Shown here piece by piece: positions 1 through 8,400 of a DNA stretch of 64,000 nt (position 1 is the stretch's first letter; each line of letters opens with the position of its first letter). The DNA is from Rhizobium sp. Leaf453 (GTDB lineage Bacteria > Pseudomonadota > Alphaproteobacteria > Rhizobiales > Rhizobiaceae). Below the pieces are notes generated by a model. That model was not told where the DNA came from. It searched no databases and saw only the letters and a list, made by a program, of their open reading frames with translations. The DNA is taken from positions 62,001-126,000 of the forward strand of contig NZ_LMRG01000005.1 of NCBI RefSeq assembly GCF_001425605.1, given 5' to 3'. The position numbers and the translations under genes were made by a program.

Positions 1-473
1 GATTTGATGTCGGGAATCTGGACATAAAACAGCCCGGGGCAACGGTCGTCGCTTACTAGAGGGCATTCGACACTGATCCGCGACACTGCGATATCCTTAC
101 ACTCAAAACGTGGCGTGTGGTCGGCAGTTTCCGAATACTTGCCACTTTGCGATTCATTGAACATGAGTTGAGCCGCAGGTCGTTCGACCACTTCAATCTC
201 GCCATCTTCCTGGGTTTCTTCCACCTTATGCCAGAAGGCGATCTGGATGGGCACCGAAGTTGTGATGCCGGATTGGAGAAGGTCCAGTCTCGCATGCACC
301 ATGCAGGCAGGAACGCAATCATTCCCGCCGTTGCCGCAATCGGTTTTGTCAAGCGTCTCCATGCGCACGGACAGGGCATATGTTGTCGTTGCATCCGCGC
401 TGGCGACCGGCTGAGCACATGCCATGAAGAACGCCGCGGCAGTCGCAGCAGATATGATGCTGTATATCGTCAT
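1..473 (-). CDS. Exported hypothetical protein, 3' end cut by window edge
   Basis: Open frame on the minus strand that starts with ATG at 473 and runs off the left edge, so at least 157 residues are present and the C-terminus is missing. A strong Shine-Dalgarno (GGAGGGGAAAGA) lies directly upstream. The N-terminus is a typical Sec signal peptide: hydrophobic IISAATAAAFF followed by small residues, with likely cleavage after PVASA. The mature part contains several cysteines (DCGNGGNDC, then C further on), which suggests disulfides in the periplasm. I do not recognise a family. A different-frame reading of this stretch is a shadow. Confidence 0.6.
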   Translation of the reverse strand, partial: MTIYSIISAATAAAFFMACAQPVASADATTTYALSVRMETLDKTDCGNGGNDCVPACMVHARLDLLQSGITTSVPIQIAFWHKVEETQEDGEIEVVERPAAQLMFNESQSGKYSETADHTPRFECKDIAVSRISVECPLVSDDRCPGLFYVQIPDIK

Positions 474-673
474 TCTTTCCCCTCCAGACCCATCTCGAAG
501 GCGATATGACCACAGTCACTGCTGGTTGAGAATACTAAATATTACGACAATCTGAGTTTGTTGGGAAAGTCGTGCTGCGCGTTCCTTCGTGACCGTGATA
601 GTGGAATTTCCGACTCGTCAAAATCAATTAAGGGTAGTAGTTGTGGCGTAGTCAAGCAGACAAGGGGCGCAAG

Positions 674-1441
674 ATGGATTTGGCCGATATCGCAAGCGTT
701 TTGGATCCAAAGCTCACCAGTGAGATCGTTGAGACGATCCACGACGAGGCAGGGAATCAGTACGCCTTGGTACTGCAATCCGGGGAGTATGAAAGCGCTT
801 TATCGCTGGTTGGCCTTGTAGACGGGGAACCTATGCTTCTGACCGGGGATGTCTGGGATGTCGCCGGCACAGACAACGACCTCCAGCAATTGCTTGCGAA
901 ATTCGCTCAGTTCGATCTTCCCTCGGTGGAGGAGTATGACGATCCGGCTGTAATGGCCGCTGGTCCGACGATTTCGCAAGAAGCGCTGAACATCCTCGTG
1001 CACGAAACGGCGATTTGGGGTGTCGATAACCCCGAAATGAACTCGCGTGAGTTATCACCGCCGGAAACACGCGGCGGTAAGCTTGGCTGCGCTTGGGCAG
1101 TGAACCGGATCGTCAAGAGGGCCTGTGGCCAGCCGGTTGGGGGAGGGCTTCAAACGGCGTTCATGATCTTGTCCCTTCGCCAGCAGGACAGGGAAGTGCC
1201 TGTAGGTGAGATACCGGGGCCAGGCGTTATCGTGATTTCCCCAACCTCCGGCGGCCAAATTGGGCATGTCGGAATCCTGGGGGAAAACGATAAAATTTAC
1301 TCGAACTCCACGAAATTTGGAATGTGGAAGCAGAGCCATACAGTTGATGCTTGGGTTGCTTACTATGGCAAGGAAAAAGGCTTGCCGGTTTTCTATTTCG
1401 AACTCAATCCACGCCGCTATTCGAAGCCGGCCCTGATGTAG
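674..1441 (+). CDS. NlpC/P60- or CHAP-like cysteine amidase
   Basis: 255-residue protein. The start is placed at ATG 674 (MDLADIAS), preceded by AAGGGG; an upstream in-frame ATG at 641 has no good ribosome site. The first 130 residues are of unknown type. The C-terminal half resembles the papain-like amidase fold: LGCAWAVNRIV carries the likely nucleophile Cys, PGVIVISP is the strand before the histidine, and GQIGHVGIL carries the likely catalytic His. This pattern is typical of enzymes that cut peptidoglycan peptides or amide bonds. No signal peptide is visible, so it could be an injected effector, a phage-type lysin or an intracellular enzyme. No immunity gene is evident next to it; the next gene is a hipA remnant. 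Confidence 0.6.
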   Translation: MDLADIASVLDPKLTSEIVETIHDEAGNQYALVLQSGEYESALSLVGLVDGEPMLLTGDVWDVAGTDNDLQQLLAKFAQFDLPSVEEYDDPAVMAAGPTISQEALNILVHETAIWGVDNPEMNSRELSPPETRGGKLGCAWAVNRIVKRACGQPVGGGLQTAFMILSLRQQDREVPVGEIPGPGVIVISPTSGGQIGHVGILGENDKIYSNSTKFGMWKQSHTVDAWVAYYGKEKGLPVFYFELNPRRYSKPALM

Positions 1442-1490
1442 CTCGGTTTGACATCTCCGTGGTTCGACCTCGCCTCGCTTATCAAGGCAA

Positions 1491-1931
1491 TTGCGCGCTG
1501 ACCTATATGCCGTCAAAACTCTTTTCCAGAGAGCGCTCTATGCGTGGTTTATCGCGGATGGTGACATGCACCTGAAGAATCTGGCGCTCCTCAAAACAGC
1601 CGAGGAGGGTGCCGATCATTTTGCGTCGGTGAGATTTGCTCCCGCCTACGACGCCGTGACAACGCGTGTTTTTCCTCGCCTGGAGCATGATCGGATGGCG
1701 CTTAAACTGAACGGCCGGGACGATAATCTGTCGCCCGAGGATTTCGAGATTCTTGCCCGAACGATCGAGCTGCCAGCACGCTGGGCGGCACAATGCATGT
1801 CGACGATGGCACGCAGCATTTCAGATGCCGTCGGGACCCTGGTCTTGCCCGAAGGGTATAGGCTTGCTGGAGACCGCATTCTTGATCGGTTGCGTGATAT
1901 CGTAAACGGGCGTCTCGGGCCGTTCATCTAA
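1491..1931 (+). pseudogene. hipA kinase remnant (C-terminal part only)
   Basis: About 146 residues matching the C-terminal third of HipA-type Ser/Thr kinase toxins. The catalytic-loop block GDMHLKNLALL and the following PAYDAVTT and ALKLNGRDDNLS blocks are recognisable. Full HipA proteins are about 400-440 residues, so the N-subdomain and ATP-binding region are missing. The frame opens with TTG at 1491 and no ribosome site is convincing. No intact hipB partner lies upstream; an unrelated amidase gene does. I read it as a decayed hipBA module rather than a functional short gene. Confidence 0.7.
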
Positions 1932-2123
1932 TGGCTAAGCTGCAAACGTGCTTTCGCCGGAATAGACGAAGTCCTGGTGGATGCCTGGTCATCCGAAAGA
2001 CATTGGAGCTTATGGAGCCGCCGACGAGACGGTGTTGTGAGCAAAGCACCATTCTACATGAGAATACGCAACGCCTCGTGTTCAAACAGGGCGAGACGGT
2101 GGCATCAACCTAGAGGCAAATCA

Positions 2124-2993
2124 ATGCGCGAGTACGATGGTGCAGTGTTGTTCGTTGACATACTCGGCGTCGGAGCGCTGACCACGTCTCCGAAAACAAT
2201 CGTCGAAATGGCAGATTTCGCTGCTCATTCGAGGCACTCAAAGCCGGTGGTCTCCAATCAATACTTCTGTGCAATCCTGCTTTCGCAGTTCCGGCGTAAT
2301 CTTATGGCTGTCGATAGCGATGGGTTGTTCGTCGCGCAATTGTCGGACAGTGCATTTCTGTGGTCGAAGAACACGAACCTCGTCCTTGAAGCAGCCCGCA
2401 AGCTTTTCTGGTTAAACGCGTATTCTGGTGTGCTGGCGCGTGCGGGAATGGCTTTCGGGCAGATCGTGGAGCCAGAAAAGGTCGCCAGTCATCTCGGGAA
2501 ATTTGTCTGCGGTGAAGCCGTTACGCGAGCGGTCGGCCTCGAGCAAACCGGCAAAGGCGCTCGAATATTTGTGGATACGATCATACCGGGCCAGATCCTT
2601 TCCCATTTCGGACCGCAGGATTTCTCGGATATGACGAACGCTTCGGATTTTTCCAAAGTCGACGAGTTTGTCTGGTTTGGTCGACCCGATGGCCATCAAG
2701 CGAGCGGGAAGATGACGCAGGATCAGCTCGGTTCGGTTGCGGATCTCTCGTTCCTCTTTCAATCATCGCTCCTCTATAGATGGAATGCGGCGAGCGCGGC
2801 GGGCCAGATCCAGTTGGCCGCGACCATCGACCGGATCGGAACCGAGATCGTGAAAATCGCCAAAAGGCATCGACTAAAGATCGCCCGTGGCGCGATCGTG
2901 CCAAGGGACATTTTCCTGGCCGGTAATCCTTCACATCCGGAGCGTCGTTCGGATGAGCGGTTGGAGCAGATGCGTTTCGCCAGAGATCGCTAG
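2124..2993 (+). CDS. Class III nucleotide cyclase-like protein
   Basis: 289 residues, start ATG 2124 with GAGG upstream (an open frame extends further 5' but has no ribosome site). Two stretches look like a cyclase homology domain. VLFVDILGVGALT near the N-terminus matches the metal-binding FxDILGF block. LSDSAFLWS carries the second Asp, and ARAGMAFGQIV followed by CGEAVTRAVGLE matches the later strands and the dimer helix. Both putative metal-ligand Asp residues are kept. Bacterial proteins of this kind include pyrimidine cyclases of Pycsar defence, but no effector gene follows here: a hairpin and convergent genes come next. Substrate and activity are unknown. Confidence 0.5.
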   Translation: MREYDGAVLFVDILGVGALTTSPKTIVEMADFAAHSRHSKPVVSNQYFCAILLSQFRRNLMAVDSDGLFVAQLSDSAFLWSKNTNLVLEAARKLFWLNAYSGVLARAGMAFGQIVEPEKVASHLGKFVCGEAVTRAVGLEQTGKGARIFVDTIIPGQILSHFGPQDFSDMTNASDFSKVDEFVWFGRPDGHQASGKMTQDQLGSVADLSFLFQSSLLYRWNAASAAGQIQLAATIDRIGTEIVKIAKRHRLKIARGAIVPRDIFLAGNPSHPERRSDERLEQMRFARDR

Positions 2994-3024
2994 AAGTGCC
3001 TGCTCATGCATGATGCAGGCACTT
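2994..3024. terminator. Hairpin between convergent genes
   Basis: Perfect 10-bp inverted repeat AAGTGCCTGC / GCAGGCACTT with an 11-nt loop that is itself palindromic (TCATGCATGA). It begins directly after the TAG stop of the cyclase-like gene and lies 25 nt from the stop of the convergent gene. There is no U-run, so it is likely a bidirectional transcription end rather than a classical intrinsic terminator. Confidence 0.55.
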
Positions 3025-3048
3025 CCTGCACGGCCCGCAGGCCGCCTC

Positions 3049-3360
3049 TCACGTCATTTGAAATGGACTTTCGAAGGTAGGGGCTCGCTCAGCGTTATAA
3101 CGCTGAACAGCGCTCTGCCATTTGTCGTCATCCAGGTCCTCCGCCGCCAGGTCTGCGGCAAGCGTCAGTGGATCGTGATGAAGGACGAAGATGCGCTCGC
3201 TCAAAGGCGCGGAGAAAAGCCTAGTGCGAAACCTCTCGAGAAGGGTTTGGGCCTCAATTGGCTCCACTTGAAAAACCTCCGCGAGCGCTCGGTGCGTTTG
3301 GGAAAGGAGCATCTCTATAAGACGGTTTTGCACGTCATGACCTACGTTCTCGGCCTGCAT
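3049..3360 (-). CDS. Small partner of the DUF3990-like protein (DUF3791-like?)
   Basis: 103 residues, ATG 3360 with CGGGG six bases upstream, 16 nt after the stop of the DUF3990-like gene; a TTG start at 3396 would overlap that gene. Helical and acidic at the C-terminus. The order of features, THRALAEVFQVEPIEAQTLL then a leucine/phenylalanine block and IFVLHHDPLTLAADL, resembles from memory the small DUF3791 proteins that accompany DUF3990 genes in Firmicutes. The resemblance is by eye and weak. The tight spacing suggests one transcript and perhaps a toxin/antitoxin-like relation. Confidence 0.5.
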   Translation of the reverse strand: MQAENVGHDVQNRLIEMLLSQTHRALAEVFQVEPIEAQTLLERFRTRLFSAPLSERIFVLHHDPLTLAADLAAEDLDDDKWQSAVQRYNAERAPTFESPFQMT

Positions 3361-3376
3361 GTCAAACCCCGAATGT

Positions 3377-3889
3377 TCAAAATAGTGAGGACGCAACTGT
3401 CGTTGTCAGGTATCTCAACTGTTTGAGCGCATCTGCGACATTCTTTCCCGATTGCGCAAAGCAGATCTGATCACAGTTGGCGTAAGTGAGCGTTTGGGGA
3501 AAGGCGGCGACAGGACCAACCACGACATCGAAGGCGTGTTTTCCATTGCGCTTATGGTTAGTGCTTCCCAGACGATTGAAGACCACGAAGTCATGAAAGG
3601 GCTTATCGTCGAGAACAAAGCTCAAGACGTCGATTGCGGGATTGGAGGGCCAGTCCCAGTTCATTTCGAACTGAACGACAGCAGCTTTCAGAACCAACCC
3701 GCGCGCAGTTGACGTTCGAGCTTTTTGGTTCGCCCATTGCTTTGCCTGGTGAAAGCTGCTCGTCACGTAAAATCCCTTCCCGAAGTCGGCGGCCGACCGG
3801 CCGCGCTTTGGATCCGGCGATTTGGCGACACTCGTGGTGTGGATGTCCAATGTACCGTGGAACACATGGGTCTTATTCGTCCAAACCAT
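3377..3889 (-). CDS. DUF3990-like protein, possible ADP-ribosyltransferase fold
   Basis: 170 residues, ATG 3889 with GGGGG just upstream. The N-terminal pattern fits the DUF3990 family: VFHGTLDIHTTSV, then GRSAADFGKGFYVTSS and QAKQWANQKA. In that family the H-G-T block and the DFGxGFY block are reminiscent of the NAD-binding part of ADP-ribosyltransferases; that link is my inference. The second half (FDVVVGPVAAFP, then the block around DQICFAQSGK) also fits: DUF3990 proteins usually end with a Q-x-(C/S)-F segment. It forms a two-gene unit with the 103-residue protein downstream. Confidence 0.6.
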   Translation of the reverse strand: MVWTNKTHVFHGTLDIHTTSVAKSPDPKRGRSAADFGKGFYVTSSFHQAKQWANQKARTSTARGLVLKAAVVQFEMNWDWPSNPAIDVLSFVLDDKPFHDFVVFNRLGSTNHKRNGKHAFDVVVGPVAAFPQTLTYANCDQICFAQSGKNVADALKQLRYLTTTVASSLF

Positions 3890-3897
3890 CGATCCCC

Positions 3898-4617
3898 CTA
3901 TTGAAAGGCCTCGTCAATCGCAGACAAGACCGTCCTCGTTTTGTCGATCAGTCGTTGCAATGATGGGGAAACGGAGCCTGTTGCCTCAACGCTTCGAATG
4001 ATCGTTTCCGCTCTCACGCGCACATTCTTATCGTAAGGCACGCGAGCGATGGAAGGTAGGATTCCCAAAAGGATGCGATAGCGGGTGAAATTGAAGCGCG
4101 CCGTCAAGGCAACTTTTTGCAAAAGGCTGAGATCGTCGTCGCTTGGATTATCAATTGCCAGCGTCGCAAGCGTGACCATAGCCCCCTCGTCAGGACGCTC
4201 CGCCAAATCGGCACGGCGTATTGAAAGTGTCGACGCCAAACGCGCAAGTTCATCAGCGAGCCTCTTTCGCTCCGCCACGCGCAGGGTCTCATCTTCGATT
4301 GAAACTTCGTCGTACATCTTCGCAAGAGCGTCGAAGCGTTCAATCGTCGAGCCAACCTGGCCCAGGACCTTTCGCGAAACAGCAGGCGGTCGCGCGATTT
4401 CGCGCGCAAGTTCTAGTGCGACCGTACCGATCTTAAGCTTTATCTTGTTTGCCTCAGCAACGCGCAGGTTCAGAGACTGGGTCAACGATCCGATCTGGCT
4501 TTGAAACAGCCATATTGCGGTCAATGCGACAGCTGGCCAGGCAATGGCCCCAATGAGATCCGTGATCGCTTTGACAGCATCCAAGGCGAACTCCCTGCGT
4601 AATGCGCGCGAAAGCAT
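3898..4617 (-). CDS. Hypothetical one-helix membrane protein
   Basis: 239 residues from ATG 4617. One strong transmembrane segment lies at about residues 18-42 (DLIGAIAWPAVALTAIWLF). A helical, charged region follows (roughly 45-150), likely coiled coil, and then a soluble C-terminal domain. The TM-plus-stalk layout is common in small membrane-anchored proteins of unknown function. It ends 8 nt before the start of the DUF3990-like gene on the same strand, so the two may be co-transcribed. No family recognised. Confidence 0.6.
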   Translation of the reverse strand: MLSRALRREFALDAVKAITDLIGAIAWPAVALTAIWLFQSQIGSLTQSLNLRVAEANKIKLKIGTVALELAREIARPPAVSRKVLGQVGSTIERFDALAKMYDEVSIEDETLRVAERKRLADELARLASTLSIRRADLAERPDEGAMVTLATLAIDNPSDDDLSLLQKVALTARFNFTRYRILLGILPSIARVPYDKNVRVRAETIIRSVEATGSVSPSLQRLIDKTRTVLSAIDEAFQ

Positions 4618-4753
4618 GATACCAGAAGTTATAGAAGGCGCTATAGATACCCGCGTAGCGTCTTGTTCCGACCTGTTTTGCTACTGTTTCTTCATCGGAG
4701 GGTGAAAGATAGCGACAATTCGGCTTGAAGGGCGGCAGTTCGCGTTCGTATGT

Positions 4754-5722
4754 TTAATCGAGCTTTGCGCAGGCATCGAGTCGTTCCACCCCACCCCACT
4801 CTTCGAAAAGCTTGGCGCCCTCCCGATCGATATCATCCTGTGTGAATTTGTTATCGGTTTTCGGCCGTATGTCGTCTGCGGGGAAGGTAATATATTGGAC
4901 TCGGTCTCTGTGTAGCTTCTTTATTTCAGCATAGGTTTCCGTGCCCTTGATCGAGATGCCGCTCAGAAACGACGTGAGGGCAATCGTACCTTCGCCGATA
5001 CCCTTGACTGGTCCTCTGTCTCCATTGATCGCATAGGCGATTTTGCCAGACTCGAGATCTCTGACAACGACGAGGTCGCCACCGTCTGTTTTGACTCCGC
5101 CAGCCCTCCAGTTGACCCTCTTCGGCAAAACCACCGCATTGTACTTCAGGCTGTCCAGATAGCGGCTTTGGTCGCAAAGGCCTTTCTTAGTATCAACGGA
5201 CAGTGACGTCTGGGATATGAAATAGCCTTCAAATGGCTTGACCGTATTCAGGCACGGGACGTCGCGGCCCAGATTCGCATCGTGCCTCCACGGGATCATA
5301 TTCTCGGTTTTTATGACTGCATGCCCGACCGGATTATATTTGGAGTTGCGAGCATCCTCGAACGTGGAGATGAATGTGTCGAAACAGGCACCCTTTCGAT
5401 CTTCGGCTTTGTCACCGCATGTTATCCTGTCCCCATGTGCGTCGTAAAGTTCGCTGATGGCATTGGCGATGTTGTTGAATGCCAATCCTTTATCGGCCTC
5501 GGGATCGCCAGGATGGTAGGAACGAGGCGTGCCGTCGGTATTTACGGCCATGTCAGCGGAATAATAAAGTGATCGCACCTTGTGTTCAGAGGAGTAGATT
5601 TTCGTTTTTTGATCATCGATATGTGTGTCGATCAACGCCATCTTACACAGATCGGCCGTCAGGGCAGGTGTCGCATTCAAGGCTATGTGAAAGAGTGCAA
5701 CGGTTGTCAAAAGTCGCATCAT
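4754..5722 (-). CDS. Secreted GH75 chitosanase-like protein
   Basis: 322 residues, ATG 5722 (or the adjacent ATG 5719). A Sec signal peptide covers about the first 22 residues (LLTTVALFHIALNATPALTA). The mature chain has the pattern of glycoside hydrolase family 75: YYSADMAVNTDGTPRSYHP near residue 54 with acidic residues at 57 and 63, FISQTSLS, VVLPKRVNW, GDLVVVRD, and AINGDRGP followed by GIGEGTIAL. GH75 enzymes hydrolyse chitosan, with an Asp/Glu pair as catalysts; DMxxNTDG and the IGEG segment probably hold them. Six or more cysteines suggest disulfides. It could be a divergent, non-catalytic member. Confidence 0.65.
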   Translation of the reverse strand: MMRLLTTVALFHIALNATPALTADLCKMALIDTHIDDQKTKIYSSEHKVRSLYYSADMAVNTDGTPRSYHPGDPEADKGLAFNNIANAISELYDAHGDRITCGDKAEDRKGACFDTFISTFEDARNSKYNPVGHAVIKTENMIPWRHDANLGRDVPCLNTVKPFEGYFISQTSLSVDTKKGLCDQSRYLDSLKYNAVVLPKRVNWRAGGVKTDGGDLVVVRDLESGKIAYAINGDRGPVKGIGEGTIALTSFLSGISIKGTETYAEIKKLHRDRVQYITFPADDIRPKTDNKFTQDDIDREGAKLFEEWGGVERLDACAKLD

Positions 5723-5748
5723 GGTCGGACTGTCCCCTTGTATGCCAC

Positions 5749-6501
5749 CTAGGCGGCGGCGCCGTTAATCACCACTTTCGAAATACAGGTTTCGAGCCCT
5801 GCCGAAAGCGCGCTCGATGTCGAGACAAATCCGCTAGTGGCGGCTGCTTTGTTCGCTTCGTAAGCTTTCGCGGCGTCCAGAATGTCGCGGTAATTTGGCG
5901 CCTGCCGCTCCAATTTACGCCTGAGATCGAGCCTGATCCGGTTGATCGCATCATCGACAAGCGCGGCACTTGTATCCTGCACTTCTTTCGTCGCCGATCT
6001 CGCAATGCCGCTCACGCATAGCATTCCTTCAGCCGCGTTGAGCAGGTGCTGAGCCGACTCGCCCGGTTTCGTATAGTTGCGGCCGGCTGCGATCATGCCC
6101 GCAGACAGCCCAGCACCCTTCAGAAGATTGACGTTTGCATCATAGAGGAGCGCACCTGCCGCGACACCCGCACTCGATATAATGCCCAATGCAGCAACAT
6201 CTTCCGTGCGGGAGGCGTTGTCAGCCAACTGGATATATTTGCCGGCGAGAGCCGCAGCATAGTTGACGCGCCCTGCGAAACTGGGCCCCATATCGACTGA
6301 AGGGCAGCTGAATTTTCTCGCGCAGACAGCTTCCTGTGTTTGTTTGTCCGAGTTTCTGACTTGTAGCCCAAGTTCTGCTTGTCCAACATCCCCCGCGCCA
6401 AAGCAGCCGCTTAAAGCAACGCAATAAACTGCAGGGATTAAAAAGCGCACAAAACCAGTCCATGCAGGGTTCCCCGCATAGTTGAAAAAACTCACCGCCA
6501 T
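5749..6501 (-). CDS. Putative lipoprotein, hypothetical
   Basis: 250 residues, ATG 6501 with a GGGGGG ribosome site. The N-terminus is a lipoprotein signal: hydrophobic FLIPAVYCVALSGC with lipobox LSGC, so Cys33 is the likely lipidated residue. The rest is alanine-rich and helical, with a hydrophobic stretch IISSAGVAAGALLYDA and a basic helix RIRLDLRRKLER. It lies 26 nt upstream of the GH75-like gene on the same strand, so both are probably exported products of one transcript. Family not recognised. Confidence 0.6.
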   Translation of the reverse strand: MAVSFFNYAGNPAWTGFVRFLIPAVYCVALSGCFGAGDVGQAELGLQVRNSDKQTQEAVCARKFSCPSVDMGPSFAGRVNYAAALAGKYIQLADNASRTEDVAALGIISSAGVAAGALLYDANVNLLKGAGLSAGMIAAGRNYTKPGESAQHLLNAAEGMLCVSGIARSATKEVQDTSAALVDDAINRIRLDLRRKLERQAPNYRDILDAAKAYEANKAAATSGFVSTSSALSAGLETCISKVVINGAAA

Positions 6502-6853
6502 TGTCCTATGCCCCCCGGCAATAGTTCTTTGATGCGCAGTGCCCGCACATCAATACCCGGTAGAATTGCACGGCACGTGATGTTTGCCTATACCTTGCAG
6601 GAAAGAATTTTTATATCATACGTTGGAAAATGTCGACATTGACGCTTGACCGCCGGGCCATTTGAACAAGCAGCTGATATTGCCGGTCTGGAATGCTCAA
6701 CGGAAATCCCAGGCGTACCGCCGCGCGCACCCGTCGCCATAATGCAATTCGAGAAACCGACAGAGCGAAGGACACATCTTACCGGATGACGCATGCTTTT
6801 GTTTCAGCGAGGCGCGGCGCGCCAGAAATCACAATGCGCGGGGAGTGGGGCAA
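6502..6853. other. Intergenic, no gene seen
   Basis: About 350 bases between two minus-strand genes. The open frames here are short, lack ribosome sites and show no family motif. It presumably holds the promoter of the lipoprotein/GH75 unit. Confidence 0.5.
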
Positions 6854-7129
6854 TCAGATGGCGCCAGCGCTCGAATGCATCGCGCACGAAGCGGGCTTGC
6901 GTGTCACCTTCGACAGGCTCATCAACCCCACCACGCGAAGGATATCGAGCGCCTTCGCCAAAGTCAGGGTTGTTTCACCGCGCTCAAACGCAGCCATTGT
7001 CGGATGGCTTACACCCGCTAAGGCCGAGTGGTCCTTTTGAGTGAGCCCTTCCGCCTTTCGCCGGCGCAAGGTCTCTTCCACGTAGCGTTGCCAGGCGAAC
7101 GGCACTATGTTTCCAGAATTCTCAGGCAT
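6854..7129 (-). CDS. XRE-family HTH regulator
   Basis: 91 residues, ATG 7129. A Cro/cI helix-turn-helix covers about residues 22-68: RRKAEGLTQKDHSALAGVS is helix 2-turn-recognition start, followed by TMAAFERGETTLTLAKALDIL. The C-terminal 20 residues show no motif. Proteins of this size often act as antitoxin-repressors (HipB type), but no toxin gene follows; a hipA remnant lies 5 kb away. The inverted repeat right upstream of its start (7131-7144) fits autoregulation. Confidence 0.75.
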   Translation of the reverse strand: MPENSGNIVPFAWQRYVEETLRRRKAEGLTQKDHSALAGVSHPTMAAFERGETTLTLAKALDILRVVGLMSLSKVTRKPASCAMHSSAGAI

Positions 7130-7130
7130 G

Positions 7131-7144
7131 AATTGTCTACAATT
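7131..7144. promoter_or_regulatory. Inverted repeat upstream of XRE gene
   Basis: AATTGT-CT-ACAATT, a perfect 6-bp inverted repeat with a 2-bp spacer, one base from the start codon of the XRE gene. Its size and position fit an autorepressor operator; this is inferred from position only. Confidence 0.4.
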
Positions 7145-7239
7145 TCTCTGAATCTATTCACAAAGCCGTCCGGTGGCTCCGCATCGGGGCGGCGAATGAC
7201 CCATGCGGCCTTCTCTACTTGGCGTCTTAGATGCTTGAA

Positions 7240-7425
7240 TGCTTGCGCGACGAATGCCTCAATGAGCACCTGTTCACCAGCTACCGCCATGCCAGAGAGA
7301 TCATCGAAGATTGGAGAAACGATTATAACCTGAACCGCCCGCATACGAGCCTCGACGGCTTGACCCCTTATGAGTTTGCAACCCGGTCCCGACAGGACCT
7401 GAACCTGAACAGAGCTAACTTATAA
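7240..7425 (+). mobile_element. IS3-family transposase fragment (OrfB C-terminus)
   Basis: The last 60 or so residues of an IS3-type DDE transposase: RDECLNEHLFTSYRHAREI, then DWRNDYNLNRPHTSLDGLTP. The final catalytic Glu region (RDECLNEH) and the RPHTSL motif are typical. The catalytic Asp residues and the whole N-terminal part are absent, so it is a relic. Confidence 0.8.
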
Positions 7426-7545
7426 ACGCGGACAAACAGGGGAGCACGTCATGGTCCAACGGGTTGAAAGAAGCCAGCGGGTCGTGAGCTGCGGGTTTCG
7501 CGTCGTTCTGTTCCGCTAACCAAAGATAGCTGAGGATCGAGTGCT

Positions 7546-7787
7546 TGAACCGCGCCGGGTTTGCCGGAGGCTCCAACTTCTGAGAAAGTGGAGCCACTAT
7601 GAGCAAGACAACGAACAAGTTTTCACCTGAAGTCCGTCAACGCGCCATTCGTATGGTGTTGGATCACGAAGCCGAGTACCCTTCGCGGTGGGCTGCCGTT
7701 TCATCTATTGCGGCCAAGATCGGTTGCTCGCCAGCCACGTTGCACGAATGGGTCAAGAAGACCGAGGTCGACAGTGGTAACCGATAG
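7546..7787 (+). mobile_element. IS3-family left end with truncated OrfA
   Basis: TGAACCGCGCCGGGTTTGCC at 7546 resembles, from memory, the TGAACCGCCCCGG-type terminal repeats of one IS3 group. Its OrfA begins at ATG 7599 ([20 protein letters not shown]) and includes the start of the helix-turn-helix ([18 protein letters not shown]). The frame stops at 7787 after 62 residues instead of about 90-100, and no OrfB follows. It is a relic and cannot transpose by itself. Confidence 0.75.
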
Positions 7788-8400
7788 TAGAGAAATACGA
7801 TCGGACCGGGACGATCGGCAGGTACGTAATCGTTTCCGTTTTAAAGTTGCTAACGTCGCATGCTGGGGAGACGACAATTCCGCAGATGGACTCTCCGCGA
7901 AAAAGGCCCATTCCAGGCAGGCCGGTCCAAATGTCGCCACATGCATTATCTGCAGGCGGAAGCGTTTCGTAGTAGCTTTTTGCGTTGACTGGTTTGAACT
8001 GCACGACACATCATGCCCGTTAGTGTGACACCGCTAAGCTAGTGAATTCGGCTACCAACTGGTAGAGGGGAGAGAGGTTGTGCACCTTAAAGTTATGGAT
8101 TGAGCCTGCAGCCAAAGAAATCAGATGCGATGTGCGGTGTGCCACCTTCTTGCACCACTAAGTTACCTGCGATCGCTCCATTCCTGTTTCGCTGACGGTT
8201 GGCTGGGACTGTCACGGCGCCTGTGACCAGACACCAAAAACGAGATATGGTTATCAAGCTAGATCGCCTTTGATCTTCTGATTGCTCCACCGCATCCATC
8301 CTCTAGTATATCTGCTAAAGGACATTATGACATATATTCAGCCCCTTAGTGTCCTGTTACCCGAACTGATCGTAGGTTCGAGTCCCTTCAAGGCGAATTC
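7788..8400. other. Long intergenic stretch with a tRNA-like 3' motif
   Basis: About 610 bases without a convincing gene. It holds a 6-bp inverted repeat CTACCA-AC-TGGTAG at 8052-8065 and, at 8375-8385, GGTTCGAGTCC followed by CTTCAAGGCGA. The latter looks like the T-arm end of a tRNA but has mismatched stem positions and no upstream tRNA body. Related segments occur at 23247 and 42739. Confidence 0.5.

Noticed and set aside
1931-2113. 60-residue frame starting at the hipA remnant's stop
   Set aside because: No motif and no ribosome site; probably chance.
8052-8065. Inverted repeat CTACCA-AC-TGGTAG as an operator
   Set aside because: No gene close by that it could control; noted only.
8375-8385. 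tRNA gene
   Set aside because: Only a T-loop-like end; stem pairs mismatch and there is no anticodon or acceptor arm upstream. The same holds for 23247 and 42739.
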